In this document: positions 16,458-25,772 of the stretch, in pieces
How the letters are laid out: the number at the start of each line of letters is the position of its first letter
Numbering within the stretch: the first letter of the stretch is position 1
Assembly (NCBI GenBank): GCA_036498945.1
Contig: DASYEQ010000116.1
Coordinates: forward strand, 38,641 to 102,640
Direction of reading: 5' to 3'
From: JAQGMJ01 sp036498945
GTDB lineage: Bacteria; Pseudomonadota; Gammaproteobacteria; Burkholderiales; JAEUOS01
Length of the DNA: 64,000 nucleotides
Translations under genes and position numbers: made by a program
The notes under the pieces: generated by a model
What the model was told of the DNA's origin: nothing
The model's database searches: none
What the model saw: the letters and a program-made list of their open reading frames with translations, nothing else

Positions 16458-17429
16458 CTAACGCCCCGCGTTATCCCGATAGCGCGACAGCCGTGCGCGC
16501 GGATTGGCGCCCGCCAGGTATTGCGGCACTTCGGCATCCATGGTCACCGGGTGCACGCCCAGCTCCGGCGCGATGGCGCCTTGCATCACGTTGTCGACCT
16601 TCAGGCTGTCGAGATTGTCGCGGGTGAGCGGCGGGCTGGGCAGGAATTCCATCAGCCAGGCCTGGAGGTAGGCCAGGCCTGTGGGCAAGGGCAGCACGGC
16701 GGCGGGGTGGCCGGCGGCCTGGCCGGCGTATTCGACCAGCTGGCGCAGGGTGTAGACCAGGGGGCCAGCGAGGTCGTAGGTGTGGCCGAAGGTGGCGCGG
16801 TTGTCCAGCGCGTTCACTGCCGCCTGCGCCACGTCGTCGACCCAGATGGGCTGCAGTTTGGCTTCCGCCCGCCCGAGCGGGAACAGCGGGAAATAGGCCT
16901 GCAAGCGGGCAAACAGGTTGAGGAATTTGTCGTCCTGGCCGAACACGACAGAGGGGCGGAACACGGTGACGGCGATCTGGTCCGGGTATTCCTGGGTGGC
17001 GGTGTGCACTTCGGCTTCGCCTGCCGCCTTGGAGCGCAGGTACATCGAAGGCGCCTTTCCGCTGGCGCCCATGGCGCTGAAATGCAGCAGGCGCGGCACG
17101 CCGGCGGCGACGCAGTCCTGGGCGACGGCGCGCGGCAGGTCGACGTGCGCGGCCTTGAATTGCGGGCCGTAGGGGTCGCCGCCGCGGCTGGCCAATGTGC
17201 CGACGAGGTTGATCACCGCGTCGCGCCCCTGAACTAAGCGCGCGAGCTGGTTGCGGTCGTAGACGTCGGCCTGCACCACCTCCACCGTCGGCAACAGGAT
17301 CAGGCGCTTGGCCCGCTCGCGATTGCGCGTAGCCACGGTGACCGCGACTTCGTTGGCGGTAAGAATGCGGGCGATGGCCGAACCGATCAGGCCGCTGCCC
17401 CCGATGAGCAGGACGTTACGCGTTTGCAT
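16458..17429 (-). CDS. NAD(P)-binding complex I NDUFA9-like epimerase-family protein
   Basis: A 323-residue atypical/extended SDR. The Rossmann motif GGSGLIGSAIARIL is at residues 9-22, then VQGRDAVINLVGTL, FSAMGA and the active-site-like MYLRSKAAGE, matching the NDUFA9 subfamily, in which Y/K spacing is kept. The bacterial role is unclear; the mitochondrial homologue is an accessory complex I subunit. It lies about 100 bp downstream of the slt gene, same strand, and 110 bp upstream of the GST-cca pair, so a longer transcript is possible. Confidence 0.87.
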   Translation of the reverse strand: MQTRNVLLIGGSGLIGSAIARILTANEVAVTVATRNRERAKRLILLPTVEVVQADVYDRNQLARLVQGRDAVINLVGTLASRGGDPYGPQFKAAHVDLPRAVAQDCVAAGVPRLLHFSAMGASGKAPSMYLRSKAAGEAEVHTATQEYPDQIAVTVFRPSVVFGQDDKFLNLFARLQAYFPLFPLGRAEAKLQPIWVDDVAQAAVNALDNRATFGHTYDLAGPLVYTLRQLVEYAGQAAGHPAAVLPLPTGLAYLQAWLMEFLPSPPLTRDNLDSLKVDNVMQGAIAPELGVHPVTMDAEVPQYLAGANPRARLSRYRDNAGR

Positions 17430-17534
17430 GACAGTCTTGGGGCGGGGAGGGGTCAGGCCATTCTACCGGCCCGGCCCGCCCTTGTGTGTCAGCGGCGCGC
17501 CTACGTCGCCCCAGCGGCGACGGACGCCGGCCCG

Positions 17535-19532
17535 TCAGGGCATATCGACCGGCTTTTCCTCGGGCAGGCGCGCCGGCACCGGCGGCAGGCGGTCCTTGAT
17601 CGAGGCCGGCTTGCCGGTGAACAGCGCCTGGTAGATGACGGCGTTGCTGATCACCTTCTTGACGTAGTCGCGCGTCTCGTTGAGCGGAATCGTCTCGGCG
17701 AACACCGCCGCTTCCATCGGCTTGACGTCGCGCCAGCGGCGCGGGCGGCCGGGGCCGGCGTTGTACGCGGCGGAAGCGAGGGCCTGGTGGTCGAACAGCT
17801 CGTCCAGCACCATCTTCAGGTAGTTGGTGCCGAGGGTGAGGTTGGTGCCGAGGTCGTTCACCTGAGCCGGCTGGAAGTCGGTCATGCCGATCTTTTTCGC
17901 CACCCAGCGCGCGGTGGCGGGCATCAGCTGCATCAGGCCGGAGGCGCCGACGCCGGAGCGCGCGTCGGTGATGAAGCGGCTTTCCTGGCGCATCAGGCCG
18001 TAGACCCAGGCGTCGTCCAGGCCCACCGCCTCGGCCTGCGTCTTCACCTCTTCCAGGTGCGGCGAGAGATAACGCAGGGTGAAGTCGTGCAGGGCGACGG
18101 TCTTGTCGGCGGTGTTGATGGCGCGGTCGGGCAGGCCGTTGATGCGCCCGAGCGTGGCCACGGCGAGCAACTGCTTGTCGTCCAGGCGCTGGATGCAGAA
18201 GTTCCACTCGCGGCTGGCTTCCGGGCGCAGGCCGATGCGGTAGAGGTTGAGGGCGCGCACGAAGCAGGGTTCGCGGCCCATCGCGTCCACCTCTTCCTTG
18301 GTCGGCTTGTAGCCGACCGGCGGGATCACGGTGACGCGGCCCAGTTCAGCGGCGGCGAGCTGCCCGTAGAAGCTGTATTCGCCGGCAATCGACTCGAACA
18401 GCTGCTTGGCATCTTCCGGCTTGCCTTCTTCCTTCAGGCCGCGCGCCAGCCAGTAGGTCCAGGTGGAGTCGCGCCGCGTTTCGGCGGACATGCCGCGGAT
18501 GGCGTGGCGCGTCATCTTCCAGTCGCGCGCGCGCAAGGCGGCGCGCGCCTCCCATTGCAGGTATTCATCGGGCAGCTGGATTTCCTTGGCCTCGCCGAAC
18601 CACTTCACCGCATCCGGAATCAGGCGCTTGGCGCCCCAGTAACCGACCACCGCCCAGCCCCACTGCCGCTCGGACTCGAGGAAAGGCTTCTTGTCTTCGC
18701 CGGTCCAGTAGGCGGCAGCAGCGCGCGGGTCGCTTTGCGCCAGGCGCGACAGCGCCAGCAAGGTCAGCTCGCGCTCGCGGCGGGTGCTGTGGTCGGACTT
18801 GCGCTTGAGGAACTTGTCCGGCTGCTTGTACAGCGCTTCGAGGGTCTTGGCGTCCACCGACTGCGAGTCCGGCAGGTAGCCGGCGGTGCGCTGCAGCGCC
18901 GGCAACAGGCCGTTGTCGGCCAGCACGCGCATGCGGTCCCACACCTGGCGGTCGGTGATGCGTGCGGCGTTGATCAGGGTCTCGGCCATGGTGGTGCAGC
19001 CGTCGCCCAGCTCGCGCGGCGAGAGGTACAGGCGCATCGCCTCGCGCAGGGTCGCTTCATCCCGGCTGTTCATGATCACGCGATGCAGGGCGGCGTAACA
19101 CTGGATTTCGGGATCGTCGTTGAACACCAGCTTGCCGCGCTCGGCCTCGAACTGGTCCCACTCGCGCTTGCGGCCGAGCAGCTTGACCCAGTCGGTGCGC
19201 GCGCGCTCGGCGAGGTAGGTCTTGTCGTACTTGCCGAGGAAGCTCAAGTAGTCGCTGTCGTCCGGGTCGGAATAGCGGCCGGCGCGCCCGGCCAGCAGCA
19301 TCCAGTAGGCGCCGTAGACCTCCATCGGCGTGCCTTGCAAGACGGCAGCGGCCTTGGCCAGGCGATCGCGGTTGCCGGCGCGCAGGGCGTCGCGCGCGGC
19401 CATCAGGGCGGCGTCGGGGTCGGTGGGAACGGGAGGTTCGGCGGCGGGACGCCGGGGCGCGGCCAGGGCACATTGGCCCACCAGCGCCAAGGCGACAAAC
19501 GCACGGGCGCAAAAGCTAGTCAGGCGGAACAT
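17535..19532 (-). CDS. slt: Soluble lytic murein transglycosylase (Slt70-like)
   Basis: A 665-residue periplasmic enzyme that cleaves the MurNAc-GlcNAc bond to give 1,6-anhydro muropeptides. It has a signal peptide (MFRLTSFCARAFVALALVGQCALA), a long alpha-superhelical ring domain (about 50-480) and a C-terminal goose-lysozyme-like domain. Catalytic Glu is E517 in GLMRQESRF, followed by GASGLMQLMPATARWVA, NLTLGTNYLKMVL and AYNAGPGR. The start at 19532 is chosen because the signal peptide begins there; upstream ATGs in frame lie in the divergent spacer. Full length compared with E. coli Slt. Confidence 0.94.
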   Translation of the reverse strand: MFRLTSFCARAFVALALVGQCALAAPRRPAAEPPVPTDPDAALMAARDALRAGNRDRLAKAAAVLQGTPMEVYGAYWMLLAGRAGRYSDPDDSDYLSFLGKYDKTYLAERARTDWVKLLGRKREWDQFEAERGKLVFNDDPEIQCYAALHRVIMNSRDEATLREAMRLYLSPRELGDGCTTMAETLINAARITDRQVWDRMRVLADNGLLPALQRTAGYLPDSQSVDAKTLEALYKQPDKFLKRKSDHSTRRERELTLLALSRLAQSDPRAAAAYWTGEDKKPFLESERQWGWAVVGYWGAKRLIPDAVKWFGEAKEIQLPDEYLQWEARAALRARDWKMTRHAIRGMSAETRRDSTWTYWLARGLKEEGKPEDAKQLFESIAGEYSFYGQLAAAELGRVTVIPPVGYKPTKEEVDAMGREPCFVRALNLYRIGLRPEASREWNFCIQRLDDKQLLAVATLGRINGLPDRAINTADKTVALHDFTLRYLSPHLEEVKTQAEAVGLDDAWVYGLMRQESRFITDARSGVGASGLMQLMPATARWVAKKIGMTDFQPAQVNDLGTNLTLGTNYLKMVLDELFDHQALASAAYNAGPGRPRRWRDVKPMEAAVFAETIPLNETRDYVKKVISNAVIYQALFTGKPASIKDRLPPVPARLPEEKPVDMP

Positions 19533-19702
19533 GACGCTACTGTATCGCAAACTCATTGACCTTCGCCCTTGCGCAAGGGACGAATTTTTCTTCACAATCG
19601 GCGCTCCCTTCCCGTGCGCTCCGGAATCCGCAGGCAAAGCAACGCACAATAATGCCCGCGAACCGCGCCCCACCTCCCCTTAACGACCCAATCCGCAAAC
19701 CG

Positions 19703-20287
19703 ATGACCATGGACGAAAACCTGTCCGCCCGCCGTGCCGGCTGGCGCCGTGAGATGCTGGCGCGCCGCGAACACATGCCCGCCGAAGCCCGCGCCGCGGC
19801 GGACGCCGCCCTCAACGCCCAGTTGCGCGAGCTGCTGGCGCCGCTTAACGGCGTTCTCTGCTTCACCTGGCCGATCAAAAGCGAATTCGACGCCCGCCCC
19901 CTGATCACCGAGTGGCTCGCCGCCAACAGCGACCGGCGCGCCGTGCTGCCGGTGGTGATGAAGCGCCACACGCCGCTGCAATTCCGCGCCTGGGCGCCCG
20001 GCACGCGCATGCGCGCCGCCGGCTTCGGCACTTCCGTGCCCGACGAAGGCGACTGGCTCACGCCCGAGACCCTGCTGATCCCCCTGGTCGGCTACGACCG
20101 CGGCGGCTTCCGCCTGGGCTACGGCGGCGGCTACTACGACCGTACGCTGGCCACGCTGAATCCGCAGCCCTACAAGCTCGGCGTCGCCTATTTCGACTGC
20201 GCCCTCGACACCATCGAGCCGCAGGATCACGACATCCGCATGGACACGCTGGTCACCGAACGCGGCGTCACGCACTTCAACAAGTAA
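19703..20287 (+). CDS. 5-formyltetrahydrofolate cyclo-ligase
   Basis: A 194-residue enzyme that uses ATP to convert 5-formyl-THF to 5,10-methenyl-THF. Motifs: RRAGWRREMLARRE near the N-terminus (nucleotide-contacting basic residues), and the family signature LLIPLVGYDRGGFRLGYGGGYYDRTL. The start may be 19703 or 19709 (two close ATGs); the longer open frame to 19556 overlaps the divergent slt promoter and lacks family similarity. It diverges from slt. The spacer was checked for a 6S RNA, which often precedes this gene, and none was convincing. Confidence 0.92.
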   Translation: MTMDENLSARRAGWRREMLARREHMPAEARAAADAALNAQLRELLAPLNGVLCFTWPIKSEFDARPLITEWLAANSDRRAVLPVVMKRHTPLQFRAWAPGTRMRAAGFGTSVPDEGDWLTPETLLIPLVGYDRGGFRLGYGGGYYDRTLATLNPQPYKLGVAYFDCALDTIEPQDHDIRMDTLVTERGVTHFNK

Positions 20288-20588
20288 CGCGGCCCGCGCG
20301 AAGGCGACACCAACACGCAGCAACGCAACAAGACCGGTCACAAGTCGCCACGGAAATCTTTGCCGCTTTGCAGCAAACGCAAATACTTATAAGCATTTTG
20401 CGCCCGCATGCCCGCAAAGCCCTATTCAGCAAACACTGAATAGGCTTAGCATAGCGCCCAGAGGCGGACGATCGCACCGCAATGCTTTCCGGATGCACGA
20501 AGTTGCAGCAAAAAAGCATCCAGATCGCCGCATGCGACCGTAACCACATATCGAAAACCGCCTGCAATCGAGACCGAAGGAGGGCACT
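20288..20588. promoter_or_regulatory. Gene-free spacer with a 9-bp palindrome
   Basis: About 300 bp without a gene, locally A+T-richer than its surroundings (for example AAATACTTATAAGC near 20380). A perfect inverted repeat CCTATTCAG / CTGAATAGG (20421-20429 and 20436-20444, 6-nt loop) lies about 145 bp ahead of the next start. It has no T-tract, so it is more like an operator or mRNA hairpin than a terminator. An AAGGAGGG ribosome site at 20577-20584 serves the gene at 20589. Confidence 0.4.
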
Positions 20589-21659
20589 ATGCCAACCCGC
20601 AATATCCTCATCATGGGCGCGAGCTATGGTTCACTGCTCGGCGCCAAGCTGGCGCTCGCCGGCCATAACGTCACGCTCGTCTGCCTGCCGGCCGAAGCCG
20701 ACCTGATCAACAAGGACGGCGCGCACATCCGCATGCCGATCCGCGGCAGGGAGGGGCTGGTGCAGATCGACACCAGCAAAGCCCCTGGCAAGCTCACCGC
20801 CACCGGCACCGAAGGCGTCAAGCCCGGCAGCTACGATCTGATCGGCCTGGCGATGCAGGAGCCGCAATACAGAAGCCCCGGCGTGCGCGAGCTGCTCGAT
20901 GCGGTGGCGAAATCGCGCGTGCCCTGCATGTCGATCATGAACATGCCGCCGCTGCCCTATGTCGCGCGCATTCCCGGCGTCGATGTGAACAGCCTGCGCG
21001 ACTGCTATACCGATGCCAGCGTGTGGGACAACTTCGACCCCGGCACCCTGACCCTGTGCAGCCCCGACCCGCAAGCCTTCCGTCCCCCGGAAGAGCCGGT
21101 CAACGTGCTGCAGGTGCGCCTGGCCACCAACTTCAAGTGCGCCCGCTTCGACAATCCCGACCACACCGCCATGCTGCGCGAACTGGAAAAGGACATCGAA
21201 GCCATCCGCTTTGACGTCGGCGGCGAAAAAATCGAACTCCCGGTGAAGCTGCGCGCCCACGACTCCATCTTCGTGCCGCTCGCCAAGTGGGCCATGCTGA
21301 TGGCCGGCAACTACCGCTGCATCACCGAAGGCGAGCCGCGCCCGATCAAGGACGCCGTGCACGGCAACCTCGAAGAGTCGCGCACCGTCTACAACTGGGT
21401 GGTGCAACTGTGCGTCAAGCTCGGCGCCGACGAAAAAGACCTGGTGCCCTTCGACAAATACGCCGAAGCCGCCAAGTGGCTGGGCGCGCCCTCATCCGCC
21501 GCCCGCGCGGTGGCCGCCGGCATGCCCAACATCGAGCGCGTCGACCGCCTGGTGCAATCGCTCGCCAAGCAAAAGGGCATGCGCCTCGACGCGCTGGACA
21601 ACATCGTTGCCTTAGTCGACAAAAAGCTCGAGCAAAACCGCGCCAAGGCGAAGAAGTAG
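20589..21659 (+). CDS. Ketopantoate reductase-like (ApbA/PanE family) dehydrogenase
   Basis: A 356-residue protein with an N-terminal Rossmann domain (ILIMGASYGSLLGAKLALAGHNVTLVC; the GxGxxG is altered to GASYGS) and a C-terminal helical domain with KWAMLMAGNYRCIT. It is longer than standard PanE (about 300) and the canonical NADPH and Lys/Asn/Glu positions cannot be confirmed by eye, so a substrate other than ketopantoate is likely. A strong AAGGAGGG site precedes the ATG. It stands alone, with a palindrome upstream and REP-like repeats downstream. Confidence 0.72.
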   Translation: MPTRNILIMGASYGSLLGAKLALAGHNVTLVCLPAEADLINKDGAHIRMPIRGREGLVQIDTSKAPGKLTATGTEGVKPGSYDLIGLAMQEPQYRSPGVRELLDAVAKSRVPCMSIMNMPPLPYVARIPGVDVNSLRDCYTDASVWDNFDPGTLTLCSPDPQAFRPPEEPVNVLQVRLATNFKCARFDNPDHTAMLRELEKDIEAIRFDVGGEKIELPVKLRAHDSIFVPLAKWAMLMAGNYRCITEGEPRPIKDAVHGNLEESRTVYNWVVQLCVKLGADEKDLVPFDKYAEAAKWLGAPSSAARAVAAGMPNIERVDRLVQSLAKQKGMRLDALDNIVALVDKKLEQNRAKAKK

Positions 21660-21696
21660 CCGCGGCGCCGGCCCCGATCGGGGCCAGGGAAGGAAT

Positions 21697-21745
21697 TTGG
21701 GGGCAGAGTCAATTTTCGTTTTTTGAAAATTGACTCTGCCCCCAA
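21697..21745. repeat. REP-like palindrome, copy 2
   Basis: A perfect 21-bp inverted repeat (21697-21717 and 21725-21745) around a GTTTTTT loop. The arm core is GGGGGCAGAGTCAATTTTC, a variant of the copy at 3103. It follows the stop at 21659 and a short GGCCCC/GGGGCC palindrome at 21670-21685. Confidence 0.8.
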
Positions 21746-21821
21746 TATCCGGGTTGCGGAGTGCTTCAGCGCGCGCGCCACCAAACCTCACCGCACGTCA
21801 CGCTTACCCCTAAAACGGAAC

Positions 21822-21868
21822 TGGGGTCAGAGCACTTTTGCCAACAGCGCAAAAGTGATCCGCCCCCA
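21822..21868. repeat. REP-like palindrome, copy 3
   Basis: Imperfect 19-bp inverted repeat (21822-21840 and 21850-21868, three mismatches, 9-nt loop). The arms TGGGGTCAGAGCACTTTTG and the complement of CAAAAGTGATCCGCCCC belong to the same family as copies 1 and 2. It is 77 bp from copy 2, so the two form a BIME-like pair. Confidence 0.75.
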
Positions 21869-21900
21869 AATCCTGCGCCCTCCCTTATCGGAAACACCGC

Positions 21901-22893
21901 TCACTCAAACTTGATATTCGCGTCCTTGATGATCTTGCCCCACTTCACGATCTCGGTCTGGATGAAGCGCGAGAACTCTTCCGAGGTCCCGCCCAGCGGC
22001 TCGCCGCCGGTGAACACGATCTTCTCGCGCATCTCCGGTGTCTTCAGCGCCGCATTCACATCCCGGTTCAGGCGCGCCACCACGTCCTTCGGCGTCTTCG
22101 CCGGCGCGAACAGGCCATACCAGTTGGTCGCCTCGAACCCCGGCAGCCCCTGCTCCGCCACCGTCGGCACATCGGGCAACTGCACCGTGCGCTTCGGCGC
22201 CCCCACCGCGATCGCCCTAAGGCGCCCCGACTTCACATAAGTCAGCACCGTCGGCATGGTGTCGAAATTCACGTCCACCTGCCCGGCCATCAGGTCCACC
22301 ACCGCCTGCCCGCTGCCCTTGTACGGCACGTGCAGCAGGTCCGCCCCGGTCGCCGCCTTCAGCATCTCGGTCGACAGATGCTGCACGCTGCCGTTGCCGG
22401 AAGAGGCATAGCGCAACTGATGCTGTTTCGACAACGCGACGAAGCTCTTCAAATCCGTCGCCTTCACCCCCGGATACAGGGACAACACCAGCGAGACCCG
22501 GTTCACCAGCGCGATCGGCGCGAAATCCCGCCCCGGGTTGTACGCCAGCTTCGGGTACACATAGCCCGCCACCACGTTCGAATTCGGCAGCCCCATCAGC
22601 AGCGTATACCCGTCCGGCTGCGCCTTCGCCACCAGTTCCGCGGCAATCGTCCCCGAAGCCCCCGGATGATTCTCCACCACGATCTGCTGGCCCAACAGCT
22701 CCGCCAGCTTGATGCCGATGATGCGCGCCGTCACATCCGTCCCGCCGCCCGGCGGAAACCCCGCGAGGATCTTCACCGGCCGGTTCGGATACGACTCCTG
22801 CGCCTGCCCGCCCGCCGCCCACCCCAACGCCAGCACCGCCAGCGCCACCCGCATGCTCCGCCTGAGGCGCACGCCTCGTCCCGTCACCATCAT
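21901..22893 (-). CDS. Bug-family (TctC-like) periplasmic solute-binding protein
   Basis: A 330-residue receptor of the Bug family, which binds carboxylates such as dicarboxylates, tricarboxylates or aromatic acids in the periplasm. A signal peptide (about 1-32, ending GGQAQ) is followed by the hallmark YPNRPVKILAGFPPGGGTDVTAR, then VVENHPGASGTIAAELVAKAQPDGYTLL and MRYASSGNGS-like and HVPYKGSGQAVVDLMAGQVD segments. The start at 22893 has an AGGAGA site 7 nt upstream. No transporter membrane subunits are nearby, as usual for orphan Bug genes. A TctD/TctE-type pair sits 10 kb away but no link is shown. Confidence 0.93.
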   Translation of the reverse strand: MMVTGRGVRLRRSMRVALAVLALGWAAGGQAQESYPNRPVKILAGFPPGGGTDVTARIIGIKLAELLGQQIVVENHPGASGTIAAELVAKAQPDGYTLLMGLPNSNVVAGYVYPKLAYNPGRDFAPIALVNRVSLVLSLYPGVKATDLKSFVALSKQHQLRYASSGNGSVQHLSTEMLKAATGADLLHVPYKGSGQAVVDLMAGQVDVNFDTMPTVLTYVKSGRLRAIAVGAPKRTVQLPDVPTVAEQGLPGFEATNWYGLFAPAKTPKDVVARLNRDVNAALKTPEMREKIVFTGGEPLGGTSEEFSRFIQTEIVKWGKIIKDANIKFE

Positions 22894-23225
22894 GCCCTGT
22901 CTCCTGTCTCTATCGTTATTGCAGGTCCATGCCCGCCGCGCGCGCCTGCCTGCCCGCGCGCTGCCAGTGTAAGCCAACACGCCCGCCCCGCAAAACTTTT
23001 GCGCACCCGCCGCGCCCGCCAATTGATTTTTGCCTCCACTTGGCGCAAAGTGCAAACAGGTACCGGGTGCGCGCGGAGAGGCCGCGCCCGGCACCGCAAC
23101 GCACTGCGCAACGCAGTCCGGCAACACGCGCAAGGCGTAACCACCTAACCCGTGGCGTTGCAAACGTAGTTTCGGCGCAGCACCCCCGCCCGCGAAAATG
23201 CGCGGCAAAACAGAAGGGAGGCCCC
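22894..23225. other. Divergent spacer, no gene seen
   Basis: About 330 bp between the Bug gene and the divergent DHH gene. It is GC-rich and no small gene, RNA or clear palindrome was recognised. It presumably holds the two promoters. The last bases, AAGGGAGG at 23213-23220, are the ribosome site of the DHH gene. Confidence 0.5.
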
Positions 23226-24155
23226 ATGACGCAAAAATTCCGTCTCATCACCCGCAGTGACTTCGACGGCCTCGTCTGCGCCGTGCTCCTGGGCGAGCTC
23301 GACCTGATCGACGACATCAAGTTCGTCCACCCCAAGGACATGCAGGACGGCAACGTCGCCGTCACCTCCCGCGACATCACCACCAACCTCCCCTACGTTC
23401 CCAGCGCCCACCTCGTCTTCGACCATCACCTGAGCGAGACCATGCGCATCGCCGGCGAGCGCCCCAACCACATCATCGAAGCCGAAGCCCCCTCCGCCGC
23501 CCGCGTCGTCTACAACTACTACGGCGGCAAAAAAGTCTTCGGCGCCATCAGCGACGAAATGATGGACGCCGTCGACAAAGCCGACTCCGCCCAGTTCACC
23601 CTCGACGAAATCAACAACCCCAAAGGCTGGGTGCTCCTCAACTACGTGATGGACGCCCGCACAGGCCTGGGCCGCTTCCGCAACTTCCGCATCAGCAACT
23701 ACGCCCTGATGATGGACCTGATCGACTACTGCCGCGACCACACCATCGACCAGATTCTCGAACTCCCCGACGTCGCCGAACGCGTCCAGCTCTACAACGA
23801 ACACGCCCCCCAGGCCTTAGCCCAGATCAAGCGCTGCGCCAAACTCCACAAAAACCTCATCGTCCTCGACCTGCGCAACGAAGACACCATCCACCCCACC
23901 AACCGCTTCACCCTCTACGGCATGTACCCCGACGCCAACATCTCCATCCACTGCATGTGGGGCCCGGAAAAAGCCAAGACCGTCTTCGCCACCGGCAAGT
24001 CCATCGTCAACCGCTCATCCAAGACGAATATCGGCGAACTCATGCTCAAGTACGGCGGCGGCGGACACCAGAACGCGGGGACGTGCCAGGTGGAGAATGG
24101 GGAGGCGGAGAAGGTGCTGGGGGAATTGATCGGAAAGATCAACGCGGATGGCTGA
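23226..24155 (+). CDS. DHH-family phosphoesterase (exopolyphosphatase/NrnA-like)
   Basis: A 309-residue protein with the DHH domain: RSDFDGLVCAVLL (first metal Asp) and VFDHHLSET (the DHH triad). At the C-terminus is the DHHA1-type substrate loop GGGGHQNAGTCQV. Such enzymes hydrolyse short nucleic acids, pAp, cyclic dinucleotides or inorganic polyphosphate; which one cannot be decided here. The start is the ATG at 23226 with AAGGGAGG upstream; a much longer open frame upstream is non-coding in character. Two unrecognised genes follow on the same strand. Confidence 0.88.
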   Translation: MTQKFRLITRSDFDGLVCAVLLGELDLIDDIKFVHPKDMQDGNVAVTSRDITTNLPYVPSAHLVFDHHLSETMRIAGERPNHIIEAEAPSAARVVYNYYGGKKVFGAISDEMMDAVDKADSAQFTLDEINNPKGWVLLNYVMDARTGLGRFRNFRISNYALMMDLIDYCRDHTIDQILELPDVAERVQLYNEHAPQALAQIKRCAKLHKNLIVLDLRNEDTIHPTNRFTLYGMYPDANISIHCMWGPEKAKTVFATGKSIVNRSSKTNIGELMLKYGGGGHQNAGTCQVENGEAEKVLGELIGKINADG

Positions 24156-24191
24156 CCCCGCCGGCCGCCATGTTCAACGAAAGTCCATCCC

Positions 24192-25007
24192 ATGACCTGC
24201 GCACTTTGCGGTGGTCAAGACCACCCCGCCGGCAACGGCCGCAACCCGATCCTCAACTGCCCGACCTTCGTCCGGGTGCCGCAAACGCTGAAGGACTCCA
24301 TTACCGACCTGTGGACCAGAAATCCCCAGAACGTCGAAGCTGGCGAGCCGCTTGCCGACTGGATTTACGACCACATCTACTCGCCGGGCTCTCTGCAGCA
24401 AGGCTCCGACGAATGGACCTTCCATTACGGGTCCACCTCGGTTCATCTCACCGAGGAACGCATCTATATGTCGGTGAAAAGCACCAGTCTGCTGCAAGTC
24501 TGGAACGTCCTGCTGAACCACGTGTTCCGCGTCGGCATGGGTAAGACGGACATCACCCAGGCCAAGCACTGCCTCCCGCGCCTGGCTGACCTGCGCCCCG
24601 ACTCCATCGTCATCTATGTATGGAACAGGGCCGGCGTATGGCGCACCTGCGACACCCTGCGCGACTTGCGGCACCGCGGCCTGATCTCCGATTCGGACTT
24701 CAACCAAAAAGCTCGCACCGAATATAGCGATCCGCAAATCCAGTTGCGCATGGACCGCATCGGCACGCTCGCGCCCGGCACCGGAGCCGTCCCCGATCTT
24801 CCAGGCGTTTCCACCGCGCCCCAGCCTCCCGATCCGAAGCAAAGCCACGGCTCCAGGCTCTCCCGCATTCTGGGCAGCGTCTTCGATGCGCGCAACCGGC
24901 CCGTGCGCCTGCCGACCGCGATCGACTTCATGGTGCCCTGCCTGGTGGCCATGAAAGACGGCGACATCAACATCACCGCGCCATGGAAACGGCAGGACCA
25001 ACTGTGA
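24192..25007 (+). CDS. Unrecognised protein with an N-terminal CxxC...C motif
   Basis: A 271-residue protein I do not recognise. The N-terminus MTCALCGGQDHPAGNGRNPILNC offers Cys3, Cys6, His11 and Cys23, spaced like a small zinc site. There is no signal peptide or membrane segment. The middle is mixed alpha/beta with VWNRAGVWRTCDTLRDLRHRG, and a proline-rich linker is at about 195-215. Its start is 37 bp after the DHH gene, so co-transcription is possible. Codon use is less GC-biased than its neighbours, especially towards the 3' end, hinting at acquisition. Possibly part of a contact-dependent or effector module with the next gene, but this is only a guess. Confidence 0.6.
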   Translation: MTCALCGGQDHPAGNGRNPILNCPTFVRVPQTLKDSITDLWTRNPQNVEAGEPLADWIYDHIYSPGSLQQGSDEWTFHYGSTSVHLTEERIYMSVKSTSLLQVWNVLLNHVFRVGMGKTDITQAKHCLPRLADLRPDSIVIYVWNRAGVWRTCDTLRDLRHRGLISDSDFNQKARTEYSDPQIQLRMDRIGTLAPGTGAVPDLPGVSTAPQPPDPKQSHGSRLSRILGSVFDARNRPVRLPTAIDFMVPCLVAMKDGDINITAPWKRQDQL

Positions 25008-25094
25008 ATTGGACCTTGAAAAGGGATCCGGCTCGATGTAATTTCCCGAGCAACGGTTTCGAAAAAATATTCGGGCAGGCCAATCCATTTTCCG

Positions 25095-25562
25095 ATGCCT
25101 TTTGTTGACCAGCCGATCACACCCGAACAGGCCGCCGCCCACGCGAATATTGACGCCCTGACGCAGCGGTATGGCTCTTTTCCTTGCTACTGGACTGCCG
25201 ATCATCAAAGGAATGCCTTCCTGCTCTCATATGAGAAGCCGGGAATTGACGGCTATGACAATCAAGGCCGCTATGCATTTTGCTGGAATCGCCATGTCTT
25301 TTATTTCGAGGCAAAATCACATCGCAAAATAGTCACTCGCACGGAGCGGCGCTTTATCTATGAAACCAGTCTCGTCGTATTGCCGCAGGCAGTGCAGGTC
25401 GAGCGCGACGCGGTACTCGATGCAATGTGCAACGCATTAAGAGGCCGCGCCCGCGTCCCGGCCACGCTGATAGATTTGAAAATATTCCTGAAGGACCCCT
25501 ATCAATTTCAGCCGACCGTCTTGTGGTCGATCGGCGGCAAACCTCCCGCCATCCAATCGTAA
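25095..25562 (+). CDS. Unrecognised small protein, A+T-richer than neighbours
   Basis: A 155-residue soluble protein with no signal peptide. It contains many aromatic residues (SFPCYWTADHQRNAFLLSYE, FCWNRHVFYFEAKSH) and no motif that I recognise. Base composition is clearly lower in G+C than flanking genes, consistent with a transferred cargo gene. It lies 88 bp after the CxxC gene, same strand. An immunity-type or accessory role is possible but not supported by any motif. Coding status is judged from codon pattern and frame length only. Confidence 0.55.
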   Translation: MPFVDQPITPEQAAAHANIDALTQRYGSFPCYWTADHQRNAFLLSYEKPGIDGYDNQGRYAFCWNRHVFYFEAKSHRKIVTRTERRFIYETSLVVLPQAVQVERDAVLDAMCNALRGRARVPATLIDLKIFLKDPYQFQPTVLWSIGGKPPAIQS

Positions 25563-25772
25563 CGAAAAACTCGGGAGCTCAGGGTTCGATTCTTTTCTGC
25601 AAGCAGTTCGCCACGGCCCTTCATCCTGTGCACGCTCACCGGCAACCATCTCCGTTTGCCGACAAGAACAGCCTTTCCGCCAACGCTTGTAGGACAGGCC
25701 GCTGCCAAGCCGTGCTAGTCTGTCGGTTGTAACCCGTTCCGGCCACGCCATATCTCCAAGGCAGCTCCATCG

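Noticed and set aside
19533..19702. 6S RNA upstream of the 5-formyl-THF cyclo-ligase gene
   Set aside because: The gene order would fit, but the spacer is only 170 bp, shared by two divergent promoters, and the closing stem and large bubble could not be found.
22929..23225. N-terminal extension of the DHH protein by about 99 residues
   Set aside because: The extra residues are Pro/Arg-rich with no domain, while a strong AAGGGAGG site and family homology support the ATG at 23226.
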